Part shown: in pieces, positions 1 through 8,504 of the stretch | Layout: each line of letters starts with the position of its first letter | Numbering within the stretch: position 1 is the stretch's first letter | Assembly: GCA_016719785.1 (NCBI GenBank) | Contig: JADJYJ010000011.1 | Coordinates: 1 to 64,000, forward strand | Length of the DNA: 64,000 nt | Source: Candidatus Amarolinea dominans | Lineage (GTDB): Bacteria > Chloroflexota > Anaerolineae > SSC4 > Amarolineaceae | Direction: 5' to 3' | Translations under genes and position numbers: made by a program | Notes under the pieces: generated by a model | Databases searched by the model: none | Told to the model about the DNA's origin: nothing | Seen by the model: only the letters and a program-made list of their open reading frames with translations

Positions 1-20
1 GCGGCGACTTGGAAAACAGA

Positions 21-212
21 ATGAACGCTCAAACAATGGCTGACAAGATCTTCGAGTTGAGCGAACAGTTCAACCGATACGTTTTCGATCACCCCGAGAT
101 CCTTGACAGGATTCCGGACAAAGCGACGCGGGTCCTGCTCGATGTGGATGACCCGGAATTCAACAAAGCCAACCTGGCTCTGGGGGACCACGCCGTTGCC
201 GCCTGGCAGTGA
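21..212 (+). CDS. Small DUF5647-like hypothetical protein (possibly 5'-partial)
   Basis: A protein of about 63 residues containing 'ELSEQFNRYVFDHPEILDRIP' split over helices and ending 'DDPEFNKANLALGDHAVAAWQ'. The pattern (helix, HPE, then a DDPEFN stretch) resembles the DUF5647 family of small bacterial and archaeal proteins of unknown function. The ATG at 21 has no clear ribosome binding site. An in-frame TTG lies at 9 and the frame stays open to the window edge, so the true start may be outside. An intrinsic terminator follows at 338-374. The family match is from memory of the pattern; no function can be assigned. Confidence 0.55.
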   Translation: MNAQTMADKIFELSEQFNRYVFDHPEILDRIPDKATRVLLDVDDPEFNKANLALGDHAVAAWQ

Positions 213-337
213 ACGCACCCACATCAAGATGCAGAAACGGGTGCCGCATCGTACAGCAGATTCACTGGAGGACGCCGACATCCGGCCGGTTCCACAAGTT
301 GAAGGCCTGATCGTGCAAACTGATCATGCCACTTCTC

Positions 338-374
338 AGCCCGAATGGCTTCAACCAGCCTTCGGGCTTTTTTT
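338..374 (+). terminator. Intrinsic terminator
   Basis: AGCCCGAATGGCT (338-350) pairs with AGCCTTCGGGCT (357-368) around a six-base loop with one bulged T, followed by seven T residues (368-374). It suits transcription arriving from the left on the plus strand, ending the unit with the DUF5647-like gene. It overlaps the stop codon of the convergent 7TM pseudogene. Confidence 0.8.
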
Positions 375-1558
375 CCTCAGCCACACGCTCACCCGCTCCG
401 GCTGCAGCGTCTCCTGCACCACGCGGGCCAGCTCCCCTGTCAGCGCGTCCAGGTCGGTCTCGTCGCGCGCCGTTTGAGCGAACTGCGCCAGCACCCGCTG
501 CGCGTCGTACTTCTTGCGGAAGAAGCGCCGGTCAATCGCGTCCTGAATGCGGCGGCGCAGGGGCGTAAACAGCGCGGCGATCGCGAGCGTCGAGACCACC
601 ACCGCCAGCGGCGATTGTTCGACGCTCGTCAGCGTCCCGACCAGCCGCTGGAGGAGCACCACGCTGCCGAAGTAAACCAGCGCCAGCAGCGCCGTCAACA
701 CTGCGTAGACCAGCGTTTTTCGGATGACGACGTCAACTCCCCACAGGTTGTGGCGCAGAACGGCTATACCGATCCCTAAGGCCAGGAAGGACTGCCAGAA
801 GATATAGGTGATCAGAATTACCCAGTAGGCAACTTGCGGCCCGAACAATCTCTCGAACGGGATAACACCAAGCAGGATGCCTACTCCAAGTAACCAGCCT
901 AGCCAACGGATCTGCAGCCGCAGGCGCTCGTCGCCGGAGCGATAGCGCAAGAGCAGGGTGACCAGAGCGATGGTCATTACCGCCGGATACGCCACCAGGT
1001 AAATCATTGGCCCTGTGCCCTCAGCGAGGGGATGTAGAGAAGATTGGGAATGTTGCCCGGCGAGTCTGGTTTATAATAGCCAAACAAGTAAAATATGCCT
1101 GGCTACGACCACCAGACCGGTCATGAGTGGAAGCCAGCGTGCCAGCCGTGACGGGTATGGTTTGCCATCGGGAAACAACAATAGCAACAAGATAGCCGCC
1201 GGGCAGGAGATGCAGAAGAAGATTATTCCAAAGGCCGTGGATGCCAGGGTTCCAACCTGCACATTCACCCATTCCGAGCGCAACGACCAGCCGGTCGCAC
1301 CAACTCCCACAAAAGCAGCAAGGGACCTACCAAGTTGCCTGGCACGCGCCGCATCACAAAAAGAGCTGTCAGGACGGTGGTGATACCGGTCAGTGCCGAG
1401 AGCCAGCGAAAACCAGGACCACCCGCATTGGGCCCCGCGGTAACGGGGTGAGTGACCAGGTCAAACAACATCCAAAGCCAATACGCCAACATTAGCCCAA
1501 GCACGAGTTTGCCGAGGATGCGGTCAGTGTCTCGACGGCCCGGTATTCGGTTCATCAT
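351..1558 (-). pseudogene. 7TM-like sensor-type membrane protein, frameshifted copy
   Basis: Reading leftward from 1558, homologous sequence runs through three frames: MMNRIPGRRD... to about 1300, then '..GTLASTAFGIIFFCISCP..FPDGKPYP' (1310-1071), then 'PGNIPNLLYIPSLRAQG' near 1015-1065, then an intact 218-residue stretch (1007-351). That last part holds TM helices, 'LRHNLWGVDVVIRKTLVYAVL', 'DRRFFRKKYDAQRVLAQFAQ' and the tail 'VVQETLQPERVSVWL'. The intact relatives at 10058-11284 and 11880-13124 show what the whole gene looked like. At least three frameshifts and a TAA (1071-1073) break it. The 218-residue piece could still be translated, but the N-terminal membrane half would be missing. Sequencing indels are an alternative explanation. 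Confidence 0.7.
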
Positions 1559-1592
1559 CGTTACACCGTCTCCGATTTATGACCAGAAGGGT

Positions 1593-2812
1593 CAACCACA
1601 CGCTCACCCGCTCCGGCTGCAACGTCTCCTGCACCAACTGCGTCAGCTCCCCTCCCGTCAGCGCCAGGATCGGTCTCATCGCGCCGTCTGAGCGAATTGC
1701 GCCAGCACCTCTGGCTGTCGTACTTCTTGCGGAAGAAGCGGCGGTCGATGAAGTCCTGCCGCACGATGGCGGAGGGGGGTGAACAACGCGGCAATCCCCA
1801 GCGTGGTGATCACGGTGACGATGGGAGAACTCGCGGACCCCGTCAAGGGGCCGAGAATTCCCTGGAGGATCACGATCCCCCCGAAATACACAAGTGCCAA
1901 CAGGCCGGTCAGCAGGGTGTATTGCAAGGTGCGGCGGATGAGGATGTCAACGTCCCACAAACGCGAGCGCAAAATTCCAATCCCGATAAAAATGGGAATC
2001 ATCAAAGGCGAGAGACTATAACCAATCCCCTGCACGATATCGCAATAGAGTTTGGGTCCACCAAGAGGATCACAAGAAATTGGCCCATTTGCCACAAGCG
2101 CTAGGGTCGTTGCGATGCCTGCCATCGCCAGCACAATGCCGAATATCACCCATTTCGTCTGCTGGCGTTCGTTGAACGTCATCACCAGCCGGTAGCGATA
2201 GACGGGTACGACGATGCAAGAAACCACAAAAGACAAACTGAAGATGAAGTTATAGGCAATTGGAAAATTAGAATTCGCGAATGGGATGGGAATAAAAAGA
2301 ACACACAATAAGCCCAAAAGCCAGGCCAGGCCGCGTGGCTTGAAAGCGGTATTGGGGAAAAGATAAATCAAGCTGACCAAACAAGGGAAACTTGCATAGT
2401 TGAAGATGTTATTCGCCCAAACCCATGCAGGAATGTGATCGGCCAGGAGGCCCATGGTTCCCCCAAAACTGGCCCCGATGATGATCAACAGCACAGAGAA
2501 CAGTAAAGCACGCCGGTCATTGGATTTGACCAGGAAAATCACTGTCCCCATCCCCATCCACCCCAGAAAAACTATTATATTAGGGATGATCTGGAAAATT
2601 ACCCACTGTTCCACGCTGATTCCGCTGGCCTGCAAAATTTTCGCATAAACGGGAGTCATCTGGCACGTTTCGCAAACCATATTTAATAGCCGGACGTAAG
2701 GCGGCCAGCTTGCCATCACAACGCCAAACATCGCCAGCGCAATCACCATCCAGGTCAAGCGTGCCCAGGCGAGTTGGTTGCCCTTCAAAATGTAAGGAGC
2801 ATTATTCTCCAT
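1593..2812 (-). pseudogene. 7TM-like sensor-type membrane protein, 3'-frameshifted copy
   Basis: Begins MENNAPYILKGNQLAW at 2812. The N-terminal 300 or so residues are intact: eight or so hydrophobic segments and 'RLWDVDILIRRTLQYTLLTGLLALVYFGG'. Frame is lost at about 1770 just after 'ALFTPLRHR', where the other frame carries on as 'RQDFIDRRFFRKKYDSQ'. It returns briefly for 'VLAQFAQTAR' and is lost again before the conserved tail (1593-1650). The open frame as it stands ends at 1676 (378 residues). It is less similar to the neighbours in its N-terminal half, so it is a diverged paralogue and not a recent duplicate. It starts 10 bases inside the end of the upstream copy, as in an operon. Confidence 0.65.
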
Positions 2813-3240
2813 AGCTGTTTCTCCGGGGTTTTTCTGTCGGTTGCAACCACAAACTGACCTTCTCCGGTTGCATCGTCTCCTGCACCACGCGTGTCAATTC
2901 GGCCGTGAGCGCTTCTAACGACACCTCGTCGCGGGCGGTGAGCGCGAACTGCGCCAGCACCTGCTGCGCATCGTACTTCTTGCGGAAGAAGCGCCGGTCA
3001 ATGCCATCCTGGATACGGCGGCGCAGGGGCGTAAAGAGCGCGGCGATCGCGAGCGTCGAGACCACCACCGCCAGCGGCGATTGCTCGACCCCCGTCAGCG
3101 CGCCGAAGAGCCGTTGCAACAGCACCACGCCGCCGAAGTAAACCAGCGCCAGCAGCCCGGACAGCACGGCGTAGACCAGCGTCTTGCGGATGATGACGTC
3201 AATGTCCCAAAGGCGATAGCGCAGGATGGCGATGCCGATC
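2802..3240 (-). pseudogene. 5'-truncated 7TM-like copy (C-terminal part)
   Basis: Homology begins at 'IGIAILRYRLWDIDVIIRKTLVY' (about 3240) and is clean to the stop at 2802: 'VYAVLSGLLALVYFGGVVLLQRLFGALTG', 'DRRFFRKKYDAQQVLAQFALTARDE', 'VVQETMQPEKVSLWLQP'. A methionine at 3167 gives a 121-residue open frame, but the N-terminal membrane region is gone. Immediately upstream, 'ALVILLL' is in a different frame, so the gene was probably broken by a frameshift near 3240 and then decayed further upstream. Confidence 0.65.
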
Positions 3241-4215
3241 GGGCAACAGGAGGATCACCAAAGCATCCAGGGCCGAAGTCGCCCCTGAACATAGAGACCC
3301 GATCATCCCCAGGATGGGGCGACAGCGAAGATGACAAGCTCAACCAAGCGCAGCGCCATTCCAACAACGAACCACCATTTGTGAGCGAGCCAAGCTGGTT
3401 TCCACCGCCGGCCAGTAGACGAACGCAAGCGGGCGACAGCGGCTGATCACGACGGTTTGAAAGCGCGCGCAGACGGTAAGGCAATGCCGACAAAAGCGCG
3501 GCAGGACGAATTGCAGTTGGCGCCTGGACCAGGAACGCCAGCACGCCCACGCAGCCAGAAAACCGCCGCACATCTAGGGCGAGGAAAGGATCGCTAGAGC
3601 GAGGACTGCCTAACCAACCGCCATGCAAAGCAGCAGGTAACGGCTCCACTGCCCGGAAGAACAGGAAGAACCAGCTAGCCACCAGGAGACCACCATCCCA
3701 GGCTCAGACCAGACGGTCCCACCAGGGCGCCACGGCTAAGGCATCGAGTTGCCGAAGGCGGCGTCCAATCCAGCGTCTGCTTCCCGCGCATTAATGGTGT
3801 AACCCAATCCGGCGCGCAGGTCGGGCGGGAAGGGTGGGATGCCGAACCACTTGCTGTCCTTGATGGCGCCAAACCGATCGCCCACCTCCAGGACAGAACG
3901 GAGCCTGGAGATTGATTCAGCCAGGCACGCCCTGGCGGTAATCGCCGAGCCATATTGCCAACGTCGGTCGGGAATCTGTAGACGTAGCGCCTCAGCGATC
4001 ACGCCAGGCTCCAGCCCAGTTGACGGTCAGGGTGAGCCTGGCCCGCTGCGTCAAGCGGCGTTCATCCACCGTAAGCCTTCCGGTGGTCAGCGTGCCGAAA
4101 TTGCATACTGATTGGCCGGCTGGCGCGCCACCAGCCCCAATAAGGCTGCACGAACATGGTCAGGCCAGAAATAGCCCCAGCAGCGAGCCGATCGCCAGCA
4201 ACCTCAGCCAGCCGG
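3241..4215 (-). other. Gene-free degenerate stretch with membrane-protein fragments
   Basis: No convincing gene lies between the truncated 7TM copy and the P450. On the minus strand, short hydrophobic pieces such as 'HKWWFVVGMALRLVELVIFAV' (about 3305-3370) appear in shifting frames, compatible with the decayed N-terminal half of the 2802-3240 copy. An 88-residue minus-strand frame at 3736-4002 (with 'KDSKWFGIPPFPPDLRAGLG') has an unremarkable composition and no family I recognise. I see no promoter, repeat or RNA gene here. Confidence 0.4.
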
Positions 4216-5743
4216 CTAACTCGAACGCGCTGGCTGTGCCGGCAATGATCGATGAAGGCCAGGCAAAGGGAGCCCAGCCAGCGATGTATTTTTCGGTCCA
4301 TTTGTGCTGGTGTTCTGACAATCTCCCTGTTTCTCATCCCCCACGTCCAACAGCATCGGTAGGCCGCCGGCTGTCCGCAGGGTCGCTTTCGGTTGGGGCG
4401 TCACCACCGCGCCGGTTGGCAGGCGCAGGCGGTAGCGCTGGGCCACGCTGGCCAGGATCAGCGTCGCTTCCATCAGCGCAAAGCTGTTGCCGATGCACTG
4501 GTGCGGGCCGCCGCCGAAGGGCATGTACGCAAAGCGCGGTCGCTCGTGCGCCGCATCGGGCGCAAAGCGCTGCGGGTCGAAGCGCTCTGGATCGGGCCAG
4601 TAGGCCGGTAAGTGGTGCATGACATACGGGCTGATGCCTACGACGGCGCCGGCCGGAATGTGGTAACCGCAGACGTCGTCCGCGGCCACAGCTTGCCGAT
4701 TGGTGATCCAGGCCGGCGGGTAGAGCCGCAGCGTCTCGTCAATCACCATACGGGCGGTGTGCAGGTTTGGCACATCGGCCACGCCAGGTGTGCGGCCGCC
4801 TAATACCTCGGTCAACTCGGCATGCAGTCTGGTCTCCACGTCGGGGTGCTGGGATAACAGGTAAAACACCCAGGTCAATAGCACCGCGGTGGTCTCATGG
4901 CCGGCCAGGAAGATGGTGACCACCTCGTCGCGCAACTGCTTGTCGCTCATAGCCTGCCCTGTTCCTTCATCACGCGCCTCCATCAGCATGCCCAGCAGAT
5001 CGTCTCGCTCCTCGCCGCTGCGGCGCCGCTGCCCGACGATGCCTAGCACCACGTCGTCCACGGTGCGCATGGCGGCCAGCGCCCGCCGGTTGCGCGGGGT
5101 GGGCCAGCGCAGGGAGGGGTAGAAGGGCACCTGGAAGCGAAAGTTGACGTCGGCCAGAATCACACCGATGGCCTGGCTGACAGCCCGGCGGCGCAGCTGC
5201 GCCGCCGGGCTGTCAGCCGGCAAGCGGACGCCGAACATGGTCTCGCTGATGATGGCCATGGTCAGGCCGGTCAGCTCCTCGGCGACGTCGAGCGGCTGGC
5301 CTGGATCGGCGCGTTGTTCCCACTGCGCCAGCATGTCCAGCGTGCGGCCGGTCATGATCTCGCCAAAGCCGGCGATGCGGCGGCGGTGAAAGGCCGGCAG
5401 CATGAGCCGTCGCTGGCGCTGCCACAGGTGCCCCCTCGCTCGTGAAGAGGCCGTCGCCCGCCACCCGGCGGATGATGTCGAACAGATCGCCTTTGACATA
5501 GTTATGATGGTTGTCCTGCAAAACGCGCTGCACGCCGTCGGGGTGGTTGATTTGGTAGAAGGTGATGTTGCCCAGCCGGTAGCGGGCCACGTCGCCATAG
5601 TCGGCCGCGGTGCGCATCAGGAATCCCAGCGGGTTGCGCTGGAACTGCAGCGTGTTCCCCAGAACGGGCATGCCAGCCGGGCCAGATACATCCAGGCCAC
5701 GACCAGGCGTTGGTTGAACCGATAGTCGAGTTATGGTGCTCAT
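4216..5743 (-). CDS. Cytochrome P450, single-base frameshift
   Basis: A bacterial P450 monooxygenase. The N-terminus (MSTITRLSVQPTPGRG, from 5743, SD AGGAG seven bases upstream) runs to 'GDGLFTSEG' and then loses frame at a five-C run (5431-5435). Removing one base gives 'SEGHLWQRQRRLMLPAFHRRR' and the frame is then open to 4216. The downstream part has the I-helix oxygen-binding motif AGHETTA (about 4900), the ExxR motif ETLR, and the heme loop FGGGPHQCIG with the cysteine ligand at about 4496. Everything needed for catalysis is present if the frameshift is an artefact. After 'LPMLLDVGD' the last 40 residues are non-conserved. No ferredoxin or reductase is adjacent, so substrate and redox partner are unknown. 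An operator-like repeat lies upstream. Confidence 0.9.
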
Positions 5744-5762
5744 GATTTATCTCCTGGGCTAC

Positions 5763-5807
5763 AGGATACCACCCGACCGTCCGCCATTCGTTACGATCAG
5801 CGTTACG
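5763..5807 (-). promoter_or_regulatory. P450 promoter with CGTAACG direct-repeat operator
   Basis: Read on the minus strand, two CGTAACG heptamers (5807-5801 and 5795-5789; 12-base period) are followed 20 bases later by TATCCT (5768-5763), a possible -10, then AGGAG and the P450 ATG. The proximal heptamer would overlap the -35 region. The same heptamer pair, at exactly the same distance from the ATG (46 bases), precedes the mini-P450 at 8358. It is also found once more at 15857-15875. SARP-type activators use heptamer direct repeats near -35, so the BTAD regulator at 16072 is a candidate ligand (inference). Confidence 0.55.
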
Positions 5808-5907
5808 AAGCTGGTGAACATAAGGTTCCAGCCATTTCGCACGCCCAGAACTGACCTATGGCGACCACCTTGCGGAGTTTGCGGCGTTTCCATGCCCTGG
5901 GCATCCA

Positions 5908-5916
5908 TGCTATAAT
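5908..5916 (+). promoter_or_regulatory. Extended -10 promoter of the first toxin-antitoxin pair
   Basis: TGC followed by TATAAT (5911-5916) is a consensus extended -10, 75 bases before the antitoxin ATG. The -35 (TTCCAT, 17 bases upstream) is weak. The same CCATGCTATAAT string occurs in front of the second toxin-antitoxin pair at 6971. Confidence 0.55.
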
Positions 5917-5990
5917 CCGATCATTGTAGGTAACGTGCCGAAGCACTCAGCCAACTCCAGGGCGGCTTTGACAAAGGAGAGGTCGTAGTC

Positions 5991-6245
5991 ATGACAATGG
6001 CTCAGGTAGAGTTTTCACTGGCTTTAACACGAACTACGGCGCGCCAGCTACGCCAATTAGCGCAGACATACGGCGTCACCGACGCCGCGGTCGTGGAACA
6101 GGCGCTGGCGCTGTTGTTCGAACGAGATGATGGTGCGCTGCGCCAAGATTACTGGCTGTCGGTAGCCTCCATGCAAGAAGACTGGCAGGCCATGCCTGAT
6201 GACTGGATAGCAGATGAGGTACGCGATGCCATATCGTCGTGGTGA
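5991..6245 (+). CDS. Antitoxin-like protein of a MazF-type pair
   Basis: 84 residues: a short beta-strand (AQVEFSLALT) followed by helices 'TARQLRQLAQTYGVTDAAVVEQALALLFE', the outline of a ribbon-helix-helix DNA-binding antitoxin, then an acidic, tryptophan-containing tail ('QEDWQAMPDDWIADEVRDAISSW') suited to binding a toxin. The start ATG at 5991 lies downstream of AAGGAGAG; the second ATG at 5997 would also work. The 3' end overlaps the toxin gene by 20 bases, the usual antitoxin-first arrangement. RHH antitoxins normally repress their own operon. The antitoxin role rests mainly on gene order. Confidence 0.65.
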   Translation: MTMAQVEFSLALTRTTARQLRQLAQTYGVTDAAVVEQALALLFERDDGALRQDYWLSVASMQEDWQAMPDDWIADEVRDAISSW

Positions 6246-6729
6246 CATCATTGCCGTGCCCTATGAGTACAGCGATCTGACGGGCGGCAAGGTGCGACCT
6301 GCGTTGATCGTGAGTAGTGATTCCTACAATCTGGCCCGACCAGTCGTGGTTGCTGCCGGAATCACCTCGCAGATAGGCAACGTGGGACCGTACGATCATG
6401 TCTTGGCGGATTGGGCGGCGGCAGGACTTCGCTATCCATCGCTGGTGCGCGGACGGTTGCTGACCATCGAGCAAACGCTGATTCGGCGTTCGGTGGGACG
6501 GTTGAGCTATCGGGATTGGGAAAAGGTTGAGGATAGGCTGGTATCTTTCCTCTTGAGCGATCAGGGTGCTATTCGCTTCCTGCTGAACCACGTTACGCTG
6601 TCATCCTTGCCCGGAGCGCTGGTGCAAGCGTTAGGCGAGAAATCAATCCACGCGGGCCTGCACCTGGCCAGCCGCGACGATCGAGCTATCGATCTTGCTC
6701 GTTGGCGTTCTCTCCTCTCACCACAGTAG
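6226..6729 (+). CDS. MazF/PemK-type toxin (putative mRNA interferase)
   Basis: The core 'MPYRRGDIIAVPYEYSDLTGGKVRPALIVSSDSYN' has the PemK/MazF beta-barrel signature: 'RGDI', 'PY', then 'KxRPALIVS', the conserved arginine-proline after which the nucleic-acid-binding face follows. MazF enzymes cleave single-stranded RNA and are held inactive by the antitoxin. I chose the ATG at 6226 because the family begins there; an in-frame ATG lies at 6214. At 167 residues it is longer than most MazF proteins (110-120), with an extra C-terminal segment after 'SFLLSDQG' that I do not recognise. A 38-codon remnant of the 7TM family begins eight bases after the stop. Confidence 0.75.
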   Translation: MPYRRGDIIAVPYEYSDLTGGKVRPALIVSSDSYNLARPVVVAAGITSQIGNVGPYDHVLADWAAAGLRYPSLVRGRLLTIEQTLIRRSVGRLSYRDWEKVEDRLVSFLLSDQGAIRFLLNHVTLSSLPGALVQALGEKSIHAGLHLASRDDRAIDLARWRSLLSPQ

Positions 6730-6736
6730 GTCCCCT

Positions 6737-6850
6737 CAGCCACACACTCACCCCCTCCGGCTGCAGCGTCTCCTGCACCACCCGCGCCAGCTCGCCGGTC
6801 AGCGCGTCCAGGTCGGTCTCGTCGCGCGCCGTGAGGGCGAACTGCGCCAG
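6737..6850 (-). pseudogene. 3' tail remnant of the 7TM family (38 codons)
   Basis: An uninterrupted 38-codon stretch from 'LAQFALTARDETDLDAL' to 'VVQETLQPEGVSVWL', with no upstream part and no start. It matches the C-terminus of the full-length relatives at 10058 and 11880. It sits directly after the MazF-like toxin gene, facing it. Confidence 0.7.
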
Positions 6851-6948
6851 TCGAAGCGCCTTTCCGCAGTTGACAGACCCGTTGAGCGTTGTGAAGTGCG
6901 AGTCGTTGTAGTCATAGCGTTGGCCGCCCTGGGAACTGCCGGCTGCTT

Positions 6949-6976
6949 TTCACAGTCGGCGCACCCATGCTATAAT
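6949..6976 (+). promoter_or_regulatory. Promoter of the second toxin-antitoxin pair
   Basis: TTCACA (6949-6954), 16 bases, then TGC-adjacent TATAAT (6971-6976). It lies 48 bases before the ATG at 7025, which has its own AAGGAG ribosome binding site. A near-consensus sigma-70 type promoter. Confidence 0.65.
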
Positions 6977-7024
6977 AACACTGTGATTGTACGAACCCGC
7001 AGTGCGAGAAAGGAGTGAGATCGC

Positions 7025-7339
7025 ATGTCCTATCGTTACCAGCCAGACGTTCGGTTGGATACTGCCAACGCCCGACGGCCACAGTTGGTCGTGGCTGTGC
7101 CACCCGATCAAGAAGACATCGTCCGTCAATCCCTGGCAAAGCTGGCAAGTAGCACGGCGCCGGGCGCTTCCGCCCAGGAAGTGATCCTGGATGCCCTGCG
7201 CATGGCAGCCGAGCAGACCTATTTCTGGACACCGGAGTGGCAGGAAAAGGAGCGCGCCGCAAACCTGGCCATCGCCGGGGGCCGCGTGCAGACCTTCGAT
7301 CGGATGGACGACATGATTGCTTTTCTGGACCAGCAATGA
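7025..7339 (+). CDS. Antitoxin-like protein of a RelE/ParE-type pair
   Basis: 104 residues. The middle ('PDQEDIVRQSLAKLASSTAPGASAQEVILDALRMAAEQ') is helical. The C-terminus ('ANLAIAGGRVQTFDRMDDMIAFLDQQ') is the amphipathic, acidic motif common in RelB/ParD-like antitoxins that wraps the partner toxin. Its TGA overlaps the downstream ATG (ATGA, 7336-7339), implying translational coupling. A strong AAGGAG site precedes the start and a near-consensus promoter lies at 6949-6976. The exact DNA-binding fold is not clear from sequence. Confidence 0.65.
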   Translation: MSYRYQPDVRLDTANARRPQLVVAVPPDQEDIVRQSLAKLASSTAPGASAQEVILDALRMAAEQTYFWTPEWQEKERAANLAIAGGRVQTFDRMDDMIAFLDQQ

Positions 7340-7623
7340 AGTTCCGTCCTGCCCAAACCTTCTGGGAAGCGTATGCTGCGCTCCCCGCCGACATCAAAGA
7401 ACGCGCACGAGAAGCGTTTCTCCGCTTCCAGGGTGGCGCAGAACACCCACCTTTCCATCCGGCGTTGCGTATACGCAAGATGCAAGGGCATTCGGACATT
7501 TGGGAAGGCCACATTACACTCCAGTACGTCTTCACTTTCCACATCGAACAAGATCCTCAGACCGGGGAACTCATCTACGTCTTTCGCAACATCGGCACAC
7601 ACGACATTTATCGTCGTCCCTGA
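7336..7623 (+). CDS. RelE/ParE-superfamily toxin
   Basis: 95 residues with the RelE-like order: N-terminal helix pair ('FWEAYAALPADIKERAREAFLRFQ'), then strands 'ALRIRKMQGHSDIWEGHITLQYVFTFHIEQD' and 'ELIYVFRNIGTHDIYRRP'. The 'ALRIRKM...DIWEGHI...YVFTF' spacing matches the core of RelE/YafQ-type ribosome-dependent endoribonucleases, and the C-terminal 'IGTHDIY' fits their usual G(T/S)H(D/S) ending. Coupled to the antitoxin by an ATGA overlap. A convergent 7TM-family gene ends inside its last 16 bases. Confidence 0.75.
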   Translation: MKFRPAQTFWEAYAALPADIKERAREAFLRFQGGAEHPPFHPALRIRKMQGHSDIWEGHITLQYVFTFHIEQDPQTGELIYVFRNIGTHDIYRRP

Positions 7624-8144
7624 ACCGGGGCCGACTCCTTCAACCACACGCTCACCCCCTCCGGCTGCAACGTCTCCTGCACCACGCGGGCCAGCTCTGT
7701 GGTCAGCGCGTCGAGGTCGGTCTCGTCGCGCGCGGTTTGAGCGAACTGCGCCAGCACCTGCTGGCTGTCGTACTTCTTGCGGAAGAAGCGCCGGTCAATG
7801 ACGTCCTGGATACGGCCGCGCAAGGGCGCGAACAGGATGAAGATCGCCAGCGTCGAGACCACCACCGCCAGCGGCGACTGCGCCGCGCCCGTCAGCGTCC
7901 CGACCAGCCGCTGCAAGAGCACCACGCCCCCGAAGTAAACCAGCGCCAGCAGCGCCGTCAGTACACCGTAGACCAGCGTCTTGCGGATGATGACGTCAAT
8001 GTCCCAAATGGCCTCGCCCGCCTGTGAGTAGGTTTCCACTGTAAGCGTCGTGATGCGCGTGAAATACTCTGGCAGGCTGACGAGCCACAGCACGAAGAGG
8101 CTCACGAGCGCGAAGGCCAGCAAGCCACGGGCAGCGGACAGCAA
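7608..8144 (-). pseudogene. 7TM-like copy with in-frame internal deletion
   Basis: 178 residues, open throughout. Residues 1-45 ('MLSAARGLLAFALVSLFVLWLVSLPEYF..') are the family's N-terminal membrane start. The sequence then jumps directly to 'IWDIDVIIRKTLVYGVLTALLALVYFGG' and the complete C-terminal part with 'RRFFRKKYDSQQVLAQFAQ' and 'VVQETLQPEGVSVWLK'. Compared with the 408-residue relative at 10058, some 230 residues of membrane domain are missing, and the junction falls at the L/I-W-D-I-D motif. Reading frame is kept, so a short protein with about three TM segments could be made; whether it works is unknown. Confidence 0.6.
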
Positions 8145-8202
8145 GCGTCACGGACGCTTGCTGACCGGCAGTGAGTTTCTTGTCTGGGGCGAGGATGGCA
8201 TT

Positions 8203-8358
8203 TCAGTCATGCTGTGATGGTCTTCCAACATCTAAGCCAGCCCGCGCGTCCAGCAGCATCGGTAGCCCGCCGGCCGTCCGCAGGGTCGCTTTCGGTTGGG
8301 GCGTCACCACCGCGCCGGGCCGCGCTTCCTGTCGTGATGTCAGAGTTGTTGTGCTCAT
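8203..8358 (-). pseudogene. Miniature P450 gene: 5' and 3' ends joined
   Basis: A 51-codon open frame. It begins MSTTTLTSRQEARP, like the P450 at 5743 (MSTITRLSVQP), then continues directly as 'GAVVTPQPKATLRTAGGLPM' and 'LLDA', the last conserved stretch before the P450 C-terminus. About 400 residues, including the I-helix and heme loop, are missing, so it cannot be a P450. The DNA of the 3' part is almost identical to 4352-4415, and the 70 bases before the ATG match those before the P450, including the heptamer operator. It therefore derives from a second P450 gene copy by internal deletion. It is too short to appear in most automatic annotations. Confidence 0.7.
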
Positions 8359-8377
8359 GGTTTATCTCCTGGACTAC

Positions 8378-8422
8378 AGGATACCACCCGGCCGTCCAAG
8401 AATCGTTACGAAAAGCGTTACG
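8378..8422 (-). promoter_or_regulatory. Mini-P450 promoter with CGTAACG direct-repeat operator
   Basis: Second copy of the heptamer pair: CGTTACG at 8404-8410 and 8416-8422 on the plus strand, with AGGATA (TATCCT on the minus strand) at 8378-8383. Spacing to the ATG at 8358 is the same as for the P450 site, and the CCGTCC block between operator and -10 is also kept. Confidence 0.5.
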
Positions 8423-8436
8423 ATAGCATTGTACGC

Positions 8437-8470
8437 AAAAAAAGCCGGCCATCGCTTTCATCATGACCGG
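8437..8470 (-). terminator. Intrinsic terminator of the antitoxin/retropepsin unit
   Basis: On the minus strand CCGGTCAT (8470-8463) pairs with ATGGCCGG (8452-8445, one wobble) around a ten-base loop, followed by C and seven T residues (8443-8437). It lies 35 bases after the stop of the retropepsin-like remnant and would end transcription coming from 9054. Confidence 0.65.
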
Positions 8471-8504
8471 TGGTGTGACTTGTGCAGATAGCGCGTGCGG
8501 TTCG

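Noticed and set aside
3095..3682. A 195-residue minus-strand frame beginning 'MASWFFLFF'
   Set aside because: It overlaps the 7TM remnant in the wrong frame and has low-complexity, non-conserved content; kept only as part of the degenerate stretch.
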